26,228 nt of DNA, from assembly GCA_938003875.1 (NCBI GenBank), contig CALKWO010000023.1, forward strand, positions 1 through 26,228, read 5' to 3'. Numbering within the stretch: position 1 is the first letter of the stretch; the number at the start of each line of letters is the position of its first letter. The DNA comes from an uncultured bacterium. GTDB lineage: Bacteria > Planctomycetota > Uabimicrobiia > Uabimicrobiales > JABWCH01. This document shows, one piece after another, positions 8,355 through 15,563 of this stretch. The notes below the pieces were generated by a model, which saw nothing but the letters and a program-made list of their open reading frames with translations, did no database searches and was not told the DNA's origin. Position numbers and translations under genes: made by a program.

Positions 8355-8480
8355 TTATTTTTATCATCGAAATGGGTAACTTAGCAACGAGAATTAAATA
8401 AATTCCCCATTTTCAACTTCTATAACACAATCGGCATACACGAATTGCACACATTATTTTTATCATCGAAATGGGTAACT
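8355..8480. repeat. Pair of 27-bp direct repeats upstream of the DUF4388-TPR gene
   Basis: TTATTTTTATCATCGAAATG, continuing GGTAACT, occurs at 8355-8381 and again at 8454-8480, exactly 99 bp apart with no mismatch. Both lie in the 326-nt gap between the DUF4388-TPR gene and tRNA-Arg, 55-181 nt upstream of the former. They could be operators or parts of a dispersed repeat. Confidence 0.75.
8412..8444 (+). repeat. 33-bp dispersed repeat, copy 1 (matches 18052-18084 inverted)
   Basis: TTCAACTTCTATAACACAAT followed by CGGCATACACGAA matches the reverse complement of 18052-18084 at 31 of 33 positions. It sits between the two 27-bp direct repeats. Confidence 0.65.
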
Positions 8481-8582
8481 CCATAATAAAAAATATTATA
8501 CTTTTTTATGATAATTTTGCAAGGGATTTCGACAAATATAAAATATACGGATCATCTCGTTTGTAAAAAAAGAAAAAAAATG

Positions 8583-8610
8583 TTGCATTTTAAAAAAAAA
8601 TTGGTATAAT
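8583..8610 (+). promoter_or_regulatory. Promoter of tRNA-Arg
   Basis: TTGCAT (8583-8588) and a perfect TATAAT (8605-8610) are separated by 16 nt. Transcription would start around 8616-8618, just ahead of the mature tRNA 5' end at 8626. Confidence 0.7.
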
Positions 8611-8625
8611 ACCCTAATTACAAAT

Positions 8626-8699
8626 GCGCCCGTAGCTCAATTGGATAGAGTTGTGGACTTCGAATCCAAAGGTTGCAGGTTCGAGTCCTGCCGGGCGCG
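8626..8699 (+). tRNA. tRNA-Arg, anticodon UCG
   Basis: Acceptor arms GCGCCCG and CGGGCGC pair perfectly. The D arm is GCTC-AATTGGATA-GAGT, with GGA giving the A20 identity base of arginine tRNAs. The anticodon loop CTTCGAA reads TCG, the T arm is GCAGG-TTCGAGT-CCTGC, and the discriminator is G. The anticodon stem GTGGA/TCCAA has a G-A mismatch at its outermost pair (27-43). CCA is not encoded. A T-rich stretch (TTTTCTTTTTT) follows and may terminate transcription. Confidence 0.95.
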
Positions 8700-8708
8700 T
8701 TTTCTTTT

Positions 8709-9371
8709 TTAATCCACTAATTTTCCAACCAATTCTACAAAGCGTTTTTTTTGCTTTTCAGAAAAAGCCGAACGATTCATATATTCCTCTACAAATTTTT
8801 TCCATCCATATTCTTTTAAACAAGCTATGTCTTCGCTATATCGCAGGAAGTGCCGAAAATTTTTTGCTCTGCTGGAAAGCCACAATGACCAGGGGCGAAA
8901 TAGCATATCGGAAATATCAATCAAAGCCATTGTTCCATCCTCTTTTAAAAAAATATTACCAAAATGCAAAGAGCGATAATAAATCCCTTTTTCATGCAAT
9001 TTATACAGCATATCTAAAAACAGACCAATCCAGAACGCGTAGTCTGAGGATTCCTTTAATTTTTCCCGAAGTGTTACTCCTGGGAGAGCAGGATAAACGA
9101 CTACATGCCTTTTCCAATCATGAATATAAAAAATCTTCTGGACATCCACGGTAGGAATGCCTAGTGTTTTGAGTCTTTTAGCATTCTTATAAAACCGAAC
9201 AGCATAGGGGAAAAAAAGAGCAGAAGAAACCAGCCTCTTGCGACGGAAAATTTTGTACACTATATTCTCTTTTGTCAAAAGGACTTTGTCTCCGTAGGAA
9301 TCTCTGGAAAGGCACTGGGAATCCCTGGACATTTCCTGAAAGTCGGAAAGGGATATTCTTTGTATTTTCAT
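8709..9371 (-). CDS. LPS-kinase-like (WaaP/InaA superfamily) protein
   Basis: This 220-residue protein belongs to the small kinase-fold family linked to LPS core phosphorylation. Visible features are VVVYPALPGVTL (hinge region), LYKLHEKGIYYRSLHFGNIF (catalytic loop) and MALIDISDMLF (metal-binding Asp). In the catalytic loop the usual HRD Asp position reads Ser (YRSLHFGN), a pattern I also recall from the RSLH-type homologues near waaP in Pseudomonas; activity is therefore uncertain. The ATG at 9371 overlaps the TGA of the upstream WaaG-WaaP fusion as ATGA, with GGGAG upstream, so translation is probably coupled. An earlier in-frame ATG at 9389 is possible. The protein probably acts on the cytoplasmic side of the inner membrane during LPS core assembly. 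Confidence 0.75.
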   Translation of the reverse strand: MKIQRISLSDFQEMSRDSQCLSRDSYGDKVLLTKENIVYKIFRRKRLVSSALFFPYAVRFYKNAKRLKTLGIPTVDVQKIFYIHDWKRHVVVYPALPGVTLREKLKESSDYAFWIGLFLDMLYKLHEKGIYYRSLHFGNIFLKEDGTMALIDISDMLFRPWSLWLSSRAKNFRHFLRYSEDIACLKEYGWKKFVEEYMNRSAFSEKQKKRFVELVGKLVD

Positions 9372-11413
9372 TCTTCTTTTTTCTCCCATTCTTTACGCTG
9401 CGCTAAGGCCGATGGCTCATGCTTTCTTATTTTTAGGGATTTGGACAAGACTTTTCTGATAAATTTCTTATCACTTCCAGAAAGGTGGACAATGCCAAGA
9501 TAGTGTTTGATAAAACGCATCTGGTATGTGGCAGGAAGGCCTACATAAAGGGCAGAATAATGCAATTGTCCTAAATCTTTAATTTTTTTTCGTTGTGGGA
9601 CACTATCACAATGTTCCTGTAGCCTTTGGAAGTCTAACAAGCGAATGGAAAAATCTGGATCTTTCAGCCAGAAATCTTCTGGAATTTTCTCTATTTCTCC
9701 AGGTTCCATCGAAATCCCCTTGCATTGGAAAAACATGTGCCCCATGTACCAGTCCTGATGGTTCAACCCCATGCGATGGAGCCTGGCAGAATATTCCGCC
9801 AATCGCTGGACGATCCTGCATAAAATTCTGTGTACAGGCTGAGATATTCCTTTTTGGATGAGTTCTGGGATATATTCTTCTAATTTACGATAGCCTTTTA
9901 AATCCAAGGAAAGAAAGAATTGTACCTTCTCTCCTTTTTCATTGATGGTATATCCTGAGGCTAGAGGCTCAACAGTTTCAATACCAGCACGATGTACCAT
10001 AAGAGATTTCTCTAGTTCATGGTCTGTTTCTTGGGAATAATTCATCTTTTGCCAGATTTTACAGCCCTGACGAACCAGGGTATATATTTCTTTTACATGG
10101 CTTCGGAAGGTACGCTCTCTGTCTTTTGCATCCACAAAGGCATTTTCTTCTATAAAATTCGATTGATGCAAAAGTTCCTGGTACTTCTGGTTTACTCTGA
10201 CACAAAGATTTCCTTTTTGTAATTTTGGGTAGGCCATGTCCAGATGTTCCTGAAAATTTTGCGGTACAGGGCTTTTCCCTTTATATTTTTTTAAGAGATC
10301 TACAAAAATATCGCTATTGACCTTTATGGTAAGATTCTCCACAGAGCGATGTGTTTTGGAAGAAAATTCCTTGCGAATCCGTTCCTCTGAAAGCAATAGC
10401 AATTGAATTGCCAATCTACGATGATCTCTGGCATCGTCCAGTATAAAGCCATTGACTCCATGCTGGATAAGTTCCGATGCACCATTGCTCGTTGTGCTGA
10501 TGGAAGGTACGCCACATGCCAGTGCTTCCAAAACTACTGTAGCGCAAGGATCATAAAGTGTAGGCAAGACAAAGACATCCATTGCTGCATAGTATTTTTC
10601 AATATCCGATTTATTTCCCACAAATAGCACTTTTTTTTCTATGCCATAGAATTTTGCCATAAGACGATACAGAGATGCCTTTTTATCTTGGCCTAATACA
10701 AGAAGGCAGCAGTTGGGAATATATTTTTGCAAGGAAGACACAGCGCGAATCATCGTGGCAAGACCTTTGCGCTGAAAATTATTAGAGGCATAGCCCACTA
10801 AATATGTCTTTTCCTCTATTCCTAGAATCTTCCTCATTTCTTCCCTGTATTGACAAGTGCTAGTATTAAAAAGGTTTGTGTCGATCCCCGTATAGTTTAC
10901 GAAAATATTCTCTGGAGGGATATGATAGTATTGAGTAGCATGGCATTTGCATAGTTCAGAATTGGTTACAATAAATTTATGGCCACCGTGCAGAATATTT
11001 TTTTCAATAGAAAGCGTAGTGCGATGCCTCAGACTAAAATAGTCAAAAATTTTTCTTAGCCAATTTTTGCTTTTGACTTCTAGCCAATACTTATGAATGC
11101 CATCGCCCAAATGGAAAATAGTAGCAGGATAAGTAGGGGATATTGCAATAGAATAGGCATCGGGGTACTGCAAAAGAATTTCCCTGGACTTTTCTACAAA
11201 AACAGCGTTCTTCCGATGGGATGGCTTTTTAGGAACAGAAAAACTATGAACAACAACTCCTTGAGGAGGAGATTCATCTAAATCTGTCGTTACCAGGTGT
11301 ACTTCCGCTCCCCCCTGTGACAAACCTAAAATCAGGTTTTTTGTGAATCTCTCCGCTCCTCCTTTTGCCAGAACATAGTCTTTGCGGACAACAAAAATTT
11401 TCATACAATCCAA
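9368..11413 (-). CDS. WaaG-like glycosyltransferase fused to a WaaP-like LPS kinase
   Basis: This 681-residue protein joins two LPS-core enzymes. Residues 1-375 are a GT-B family 4 glycosyltransferase: GGAERFTKNLILGL near the N-terminus, FHLGDG, VNYTGIDTNLF, and the nucleotide-sugar site LYDPCATVVLEALACGVPSI (287-306), as in WaaG, which adds the first core hexose to heptose. After a linker, residues about 435-670 resemble WaaP, the core heptose kinase, with NHQDWYMGHMFF (catalytic D554) and IRLLDFQRLQ (D594). The TTG start at 11413 is 7 nt after AAGGAG; the ATG three codons on (11404) is 16 nt from it, so TTG fits better. The gene is first in a two-gene unit with the LPS-kinase-like gene. In Pseudomonas waaG and waaP are separate neighbours; here they are one frame. 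Confidence 0.85.
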   Translation of the reverse strand: MDCMKIFVVRKDYVLAKGGAERFTKNLILGLSQGGAEVHLVTTDLDESPPQGVVVHSFSVPKKPSHRKNAVFVEKSREILLQYPDAYSIAISPTYPATIFHLGDGIHKYWLEVKSKNWLRKIFDYFSLRHRTTLSIEKNILHGGHKFIVTNSELCKCHATQYYHIPPENIFVNYTGIDTNLFNTSTCQYREEMRKILGIEEKTYLVGYASNNFQRKGLATMIRAVSSLQKYIPNCCLLVLGQDKKASLYRLMAKFYGIEKKVLFVGNKSDIEKYYAAMDVFVLPTLYDPCATVVLEALACGVPSISTTSNGASELIQHGVNGFILDDARDHRRLAIQLLLLSEERIRKEFSSKTHRSVENLTIKVNSDIFVDLLKKYKGKSPVPQNFQEHLDMAYPKLQKGNLCVRVNQKYQELLHQSNFIEENAFVDAKDRERTFRSHVKEIYTLVRQGCKIWQKMNYSQETDHELEKSLMVHRAGIETVEPLASGYTINEKGEKVQFFLSLDLKGYRKLEEYIPELIQKGISQPVHRILCRIVQRLAEYSARLHRMGLNHQDWYMGHMFFQCKGISMEPGEIEKIPEDFWLKDPDFSIRLLDFQRLQEHCDSVPQRKKIKDLGQLHYSALYVGLPATYQMRFIKHYLGIVHLSGSDKKFIRKVLSKSLKIRKHEPSALAQRKEWEKKEE

Positions 11414-11540
11414 TGCTACTCTCCTTACTGGTAAGCTTTCAATGTTTTTTGGGAAACATATTTTGGAAATTTTGTATTACACAGTTCTAACAGGTTTTGT
11501 TCAGTATTGCTCTAACTATATATTGTTATGGCTGAAGTGT

Positions 11541-11617
11541 TTGTAGCCGCAGGGTTGCGCCGAAAATGACGATCTATTCGGAAAAGACGACCTTCAGCGC
11601 AATCCCTGCGTCTTTTG
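11541..11617 (-). repeat. GCAGGG/CCCTGC palindromic repeat, copy 2 (reverse orientation)
   Basis: It reads TTGTAGCCGCAGGGTTGCGC at the left and CAGCGCAATCCCTGCGTC at the right, the inverse of copies 1, 3 and 4. The arms pair with each other as in the other copies. Confidence 0.8.
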
Positions 11618-11672
11618 CTAATAGAGACTAACTGAATCGAATCTTTTTAAGCCAGTCAAAGGATATTTACCA

Positions 11673-11746
11673 AAGACGCAGGGATTGCGCTGGCGTTCGG
11701 CTTTTGAGCAGACATGACTTTTTCGGCGCAACCCTGCGGCTACAAT
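11673..11746 (+). repeat. GCAGGG/CCCTGC palindromic repeat, copy 3
   Basis: It reads AAGACGCAGGGATTGCGCTG at the left and CGGCGCAACCCTGCGGCTAC at the right. It is a mirror partner of copy 2, 55 bp away. Confidence 0.8.
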
Positions 11747-12003
11747 CTGTTGCATTGAATGTCCATTTTTTCAAAAACATGTCAGAACTGCGTATTAGTC
11801 AAAGTGATCCTGTACAACATTTTGGCGAAAACAATATTTGGGAAATTTTTATTCTACTCTAAAACGCATTCTCTGTCAACGTTCAAATCAATTCTGGGAA
11901 CTGTAGCCTGAGATGGAAGCGGTCGATAAATTTTGTGTCCCTGATGTTACAATATAATTCTGATAGATGTTACAAAAAGAAACGTTTATCCACCCTCCTT
12001 TTC

Positions 12004-12051
12004 TTGAACCTTTAACTAAGATAAATATAAGTCTTTAAAAATTAATATAAT
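12004..12051 (+). promoter_or_regulatory. Candidate promoter region of the papain-like protease gene
   Basis: TTGAAC (12004-12009) is followed 16 nt later by TATAAG (12026-12031). A perfect TATAAT lies at 12046-12051 but has no good -35 at the usual distance. Either could drive the protease gene, whose ATG is at 12142. Confidence 0.35.
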
Positions 12052-12141
12052 AGATCAATATATTTTTTATATAAACAAAAGGAATAAATTTTGCAGAGAG
12101 TAAGATTTTATATAAACAACAAAAATTTTTGGAGAAAAATT

Positions 12142-13047
12142 ATGAAAAATTTATTTGTAATCGTATTGATGGTACTGGCAGTATCTCTTGCTGCCCAAAC
12201 CAGAGATGCCAATGAAGTTTCCAGAGAAGTCGCTATGTTGAACGCTATGCTGGAACTGGAAAATGCAAGCTGGAGAGCTGATGTTACATCCGTTTCTTTG
12301 CTTTCTCAGGAAGAAATGCAAAAAATGATGGGTCTTGTCGAGCCTCTGACCGTCAGCAGAGAAGAATTCGTAGTCAACGAAGCTGAGTGGCCAGCAAGAG
12401 GAAGCGAATACATCGTTCCTAATGTAACAGAAGTAAAAAATCAAGCCAGTTGCGGAAGTTGCGTAGCTTTTGGAACAACCGCTGCTTTCGAACAAACCTA
12501 TTGGAAGAAAACCGGCAGCAAAACTCTGTTTTCTGAAAGATATTTGTTCTTCTGCAGTCCTTACACAGGATATGGATGCGATGGCGGTTGGAGCTTGAAT
12601 GGTGGAGCAGTCGCTGCTAGCAATAGTTCAAAAGGTATGATCTTGGATGCTGACTGCAAATACTATGATGGTTCTTATCATTATGATTGCGGAGCAAGCT
12701 GCAATAAAACAAAAAAATACACCATGTCTTACAGCTCTGTATCTTCTGGCAGTTTCATGAGTGCACTTAATAGCGGAAAAGCAGTCATCATTGGCGTAAT
12801 CGTTTATGATGATTTCCGTAGTTACAAAGATGGTGTTTATGAATACAAACAAGGCAGCAAATTAGGCGGCCATTGCATGACACTGGTTGGCTATGGAACA
12901 AGCAATGCCAATGAAAAATATTGGGTCATCAAAAATAGCTGGGGAACAGGCTGGGGAAAATCTGGTTATCTCCGCTTAAGAATTAAAAGTGAACAGAAAA
13001 ACAAACAATGCAATATCGAAGATTGGGGTGGATACGCTTTCCAATAA
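12142..13047 (+). CDS. Secreted papain-family (C1A) cysteine protease
   Basis: This 301-residue protein begins with a signal peptide (MKNLFVIVLMVLAVSLAAQ), then a short pro-region to about residue 85 and a papain-type catalytic domain. The oxyanion Gln (Q101), nucleophile C107 in NQASCGSCVAFG (the usual WAF Trp is Val here), catalytic H244 in GGHCMTLVGYG and N265 in WVIKNSWGTGWGKSGY are all present, along with paired cysteines. The ATG at 12142 has GGAGAA upstream; a longer reading from 12091 starts without a ribosome site. It is expected to be exported and to degrade external or periplasmic protein. It is followed by a strong terminator, so it is transcribed alone. C1A proteases of this eukaryote-like form are scattered in bacteria. 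Confidence 0.93.
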   Translation: MKNLFVIVLMVLAVSLAAQTRDANEVSREVAMLNAMLELENASWRADVTSVSLLSQEEMQKMMGLVEPLTVSREEFVVNEAEWPARGSEYIVPNVTEVKNQASCGSCVAFGTTAAFEQTYWKKTGSKTLFSERYLFFCSPYTGYGCDGGWSLNGGAVAASNSSKGMILDADCKYYDGSYHYDCGASCNKTKKYTMSYSSVSSGSFMSALNSGKAVIIGVIVYDDFRSYKDGVYEYKQGSKLGGHCMTLVGYGTSNANEKYWVIKNSWGTGWGKSGYLRLRIKSEQKNKQCNIEDWGGYAFQ

Positions 13048-13073
13048 AGCTTAGCCTTGATTTGATTTGACAT

Positions 13074-13107
13074 TAAAAAAAAGCCACGGAAACCGTGGCT
13101 TTTTTTA
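13074..13107 (+). terminator. Rho-independent terminator after the protease gene
   Basis: GCCACGG-AAA-CCGTGGC (13083-13099) is a perfect 7-bp stem followed by TTTTTTT and preceded by an A run, 35 nt after the stop codon. Confidence 0.9.
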
Positions 13108-13138
13108 TTATGTGCTGCATTGAGCAGGGTATTGAGAA

Positions 13139-13212
13139 AAGACGCAGGGATTGCGCTGGCGTTGGGCTTTTTAGGCGCAACACTGAAGGCTACAATCATC
13201 CTGCGGCTACAA
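13139..13212 (+). repeat. GCAGGG/CCCTGC palindromic repeat, copy 4 (rearranged)
   Basis: The left arm GACGCAGGGATTGCGCTGGC is intact. The right arm begins GGCGCAAC but is interrupted by ACTGAAGGCTACAATCAT before CCTGCGGCTACAAT resumes, so GGCTACAAT occurs twice. It ends 17 nt before the pyroglutamyl peptidase start. Confidence 0.75.
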
Positions 13213-13228
13213 TTAATTTGGTTATTCT

Positions 13229-13882
13229 ATGCAAAAATTTAGAGCTTTATTATGTGGATTTGAACCTTTTGGCCAATATACAATCAACCCATCCTGGATT
13301 GCTGTAAAGGCTATACCAGAGGAAATTGGTTGTGCTGAAATTGTAAAGCAGCAACTTCCTGTTTCTTTCAGGCTGGCTCATCAGGAATTAGAAAAGGCCA
13401 TAGAAAAAGAGCAACCAGATATTATTCTCTGTACAGGTATGGCTGCCGATAGAAAAGAGATTACGATAGAGCGAGTGGCTATTAATATTTGCGATGCCAG
13501 AATTCCTGATAATGAAGGATTACAGCCATTGGATCTGCCTGTTCTTCCTGGAGCACCAGATGCTTATTTTAGTAATCTTCCCATTAAGGAAATCATCAAA
13601 AGCATTTCTCAAGCAGGAATAAAAGCATCTATTTCCAACACTGCTGGAACTTTTGTCTGCAACCATGTCATGTTTCATCTAATGCACAACATAGTCACCC
13701 AAAAAAACAATATTCTAGGCGGATTTATCCATCTGCCTTCGCTTCCTGAAATGATCGACGCTGGGTCTGAGAGATCAGGTATGCCTTTGGAATCTATGGT
13801 AACAGGCTTGAGCCATGCTATTTCTGTATGCGCAAGTATATTAGAAAAAAGAATAGATGGTAACAGCCTGCCTACTCTATGA
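13229..13882 (+). CDS. pcp: Pyroglutamyl-peptidase I (C15 family)
   Basis: This 217-residue cytoplasmic cysteine peptidase removes N-terminal pyroglutamate from peptides. It has the family layout: LLCGFEPFGQYTINPSW at the N-terminus, LCTGMAADRKEITIERVAIN with catalytic E81, ISNTAGTFVCNHVMF with nucleophile C144, and GGFIHLP with H168. These positions coincide with the usual numbering of the catalytic triad, and the length is normal. The ATG lies 17 nt after a palindromic repeat; no strong Shine-Dalgarno sequence is visible. It stands alone on the plus strand between a repeat and a convergent gene. Confidence 0.93.
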   Translation: MQKFRALLCGFEPFGQYTINPSWIAVKAIPEEIGCAEIVKQQLPVSFRLAHQELEKAIEKEQPDIILCTGMAADRKEITIERVAINICDARIPDNEGLQPLDLPVLPGAPDAYFSNLPIKEIIKSISQAGIKASISNTAGTFVCNHVMFHLMHNIVTQKNNILGGFIHLPSLPEMIDAGSERSGMPLESMVTGLSHAISVCASILEKRIDGNSLPTL

Positions 13883-13899
13883 ATTTTTTTTGCAGAACT

Positions 13900-13965
13900 T
13901 ATACCAGGGGCGTTGCCCCTGGCTATTATATTTCGCCCCTTCAGGGCTAAGATTTGGAATATAGC
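13900..13965. repeat. GGGGCGTTGCCCC double-hairpin intergenic repeat
   Basis: CCAGGGGC-GTT-GCCCCTGG (13904-13922) is a perfect 8-bp stem. It is followed by a smaller hairpin, GCCC-CTTCA-GGGC (13935-13947). It lies between the convergent pcp and NlpC-like genes and could end both transcripts. I recall elements of this form from many other bacterial genomes. This is the only copy in the window. Confidence 0.6.
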
Positions 13966-14011
13966 TTAAAGTGCATTTATCACTAATAACTATAATTTCC
14001 TATGCATCAAG

Positions 14012-15142
14012 CTACCACATTCTGATAGAATATACAACACTAAAAAAATGAGTATTATCTTCTGAAGAAACTTTAAAACAATAATAAATATAACTATAAG
14101 GAATGCCAGAAGCTCTATCTGGCGGGGCTGGAGGCGGAGGCATGATAACAAATTCAAATTCCGTTGGCTCAGGAGAATTTACAGGGGCTACGCTATTCCA
14201 ATCTTTTTCCTGATCGGTTTTGTATTCCAGCGTAAGGTCTAGTTTAGGTTTATCTAAATTCAACTGAACCTTTAGAGGGATTGGTTTGTCTTTGGTTCCT
14301 TGTGTAACTTCTTCATGAGAAAAGGTACTTCCAGGTATGGGAACGTACATGTATTTAGGGCCTTTACCAGCATAAGTGACTCTTTTGGCTTGTCTGTAAT
14401 CGCTTATCCAGGAAGTGCCCCAGGAAGCCTTGATTTCGATATGTCCATTAGGATGCCCCTCTTGCTTATCAAAGACAATGATGGTTCCTCCAAGGCATGT
14501 ATCTAGGTTTATTGTAGGATTATTTTCATCCAGAAATACTTTACGGTAATAGCTAATAAAAGTAGGCGAAGCATCAAAACTTTTAGGTGCCAGATATGCA
14601 CTTGCAACTCTTGTTGTTTTTACTTTAGCAGCATCCAAAACATTTTGTACAGCCCAAAGGCATTTGCCTGTAGATTGAGAATTCGCGCCATACATCATTT
14701 CTGCCAGGGATGCGATGCGTTTGCATATAGGATTATTTTGGTCTGTCTCTCTGCCATAAATCTCTAAAATTCCTTCCATATTCTCTACATCGGTAATACT
14801 CTGGCCTAATATTTTAACTATTGTATGGGCTGTAGCCTCAGGGATTGTCGCTCCTTTTTTATATATAGAGAATTCTAATTCTATGCTTTTACTTTTATTC
14901 CACCCTACAGGCTTTAAAATAATGCTTCCAGGTATGCTATCCTTCCATGTGGAAATACAAATTTTACGATTGTCCGATTCCTTAGAAAATAATGAACAAG
15001 TATATATTCCCTGAGGAGTATCTCCTATCGTAACTATAATTTTATCTATAGATGAGTAGATACTCTTGTCTGTTTTGATAATTAAAGCATGACAGAAACT
15101 GAAAAAAAATAAGATAAAAAGAATAATTATATTTTTAAGCAT
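14012..15142 (-). CDS. Secreted NlpC/CHAP-like cysteine peptidase domain protein
   Basis: This 376-residue protein has a signal peptide (KNIIILFILFFFSFCHA). A beta-rich N-terminal region of about 110 residues follows, then a papain-like fold of the NlpC/P60-CHAP type. GKCLWAVQNVL carries a candidate nucleophile C161, GGTIIVFDKQEGHPNGHIEI has a candidate H234, and SWISDYRQAK resembles the W-SDY segment common in such domains. The C-terminal 100 residues include LKVQLNLDKPKLDLTLEYK and a proline stretch MPPPPAPPD, possibly an Ig-like or wall-binding module. Family members usually cut peptidoglycan or peptides outside the cytoplasm. Similarity is by motif only, so the specific function is not assigned. 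It is convergent with pcp, and its 5' side faces the candidate replication origin. Confidence 0.6.
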   Translation of the reverse strand: MLKNIIILFILFFFSFCHALIIKTDKSIYSSIDKIIVTIGDTPQGIYTCSLFSKESDNRKICISTWKDSIPGSIILKPVGWNKSKSIELEFSIYKKGATIPEATAHTIVKILGQSITDVENMEGILEIYGRETDQNNPICKRIASLAEMMYGANSQSTGKCLWAVQNVLDAAKVKTTRVASAYLAPKSFDASPTFISYYRKVFLDENNPTINLDTCLGGTIIVFDKQEGHPNGHIEIKASWGTSWISDYRQAKRVTYAGKGPKYMYVPIPGSTFSHEEVTQGTKDKPIPLKVQLNLDKPKLDLTLEYKTDQEKDWNSVAPVNSPEPTEFEFVIMPPPPAPPDRASGIPYSYIYYCFKVSSEDNTHFFSVVYSIRMW

Positions 15143-15324
15143 TTTCTGATACCTTTACAAAAAAGAAATTTAACTTTTGTGAATAAATATTTATGGTATA
15201 GAATTCGCTTTTAGCATATTTTATGCCATATAAAAAAAGGAAAAAAGATTTTCCCTTTTTTTAGAATAGAATATAACTTGTGCTTTTTCCTTAGGTTGGC
15301 ATTTTGTCAAGTAAAATCTTTTAT

Positions 15325-15333
15325 TTATCCACA
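15325..15333 (+). promoter_or_regulatory. DnaA box, perfect consensus
   Basis: TTATCCACA matches the strong DnaA box exactly. Confidence 0.65.
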
Positions 15334-15430
15334 TAAATATTTTTTATATTCTTCCCTATATACTTTTGTAAGTATTTATAAATAAATAAGATATAGGTAT
15401 AATTTTTGGTTTGTTTTAATTTCTTTGAAT

Positions 15431-15460
15431 TTATCCACAATTATTGGCAAGTTATCAACA
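15431..15460 (+). promoter_or_regulatory. Pair of DnaA boxes next to the AT-rich tract
   Basis: TTATCCACA (15431-15439) and TTATCAACA (15452-15460) are in the same orientation, 21 bp apart start to start (two helical turns). They point towards the A7T4 tract. Confidence 0.65.
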
Positions 15461-15510
15461 ACCGTTTTTAACACTGGATTGCAGCATAAAAAAAATTTTA
15501 AAAAAATTTT

Positions 15511-15563
15511 AAAAAAATTTCATAGTCATTTTATATCTCATATTCTGACTATGAAATTTTTTT
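15511..15563. terminator. Hairpin downstream of the flavodoxin-like gene
   Basis: AAATTTCATAGTCA and TGACTATGAAATTT form a perfect 14-bp stem around a 17-nt loop, flanked by A and T runs. On the minus strand it begins 14 nt after the stop of the gene at 15577 and ends in a U-rich tract, so it likely terminates that gene. Its left arm overlaps the A7T4 tract of the candidate origin. Confidence 0.65.

Larger units (their letters stand above)
11414..12141. other. Repeat-rich intergenic region between divergent genes
   Basis: This 728-nt region separates the minus-strand WaaG-WaaP gene from the plus-strand protease. I find no plausible gene. It holds two inverted copies of the GCAGGG/CCCTGC element (11541-11617 and 11673-11746), forming a larger inverted repeat. 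Outside them is a similar sequence pair in opposite orientation, CAGTTCTAACAGGTTTT near 11482 and AAAACATGTCAGAACTG near 11774. An imperfect direct repeat lies at about 11440-11478 and 11814-11855. The last 150 nt are AT-rich and likely carry the protease promoter. Confidence 0.7.

Noticed and set aside
8341..8480. Possible CRISPR array because of the spaced direct repeats.
   Set aside because: Only two repeat units with a 72-nt spacer, no palindromic repeat ends and no cas genes.
8651..9154. Plus-strand frame beginning inside tRNA-Arg and running into the LPS-kinase-like gene.
   Set aside because: It starts within the tRNA and opposes a recognisable gene, so it is a shadow.
11986..11994. 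TTATCCACC as a further DnaA box.
   Set aside because: It differs at the last base and stands alone, 3.2 kb from the box cluster.
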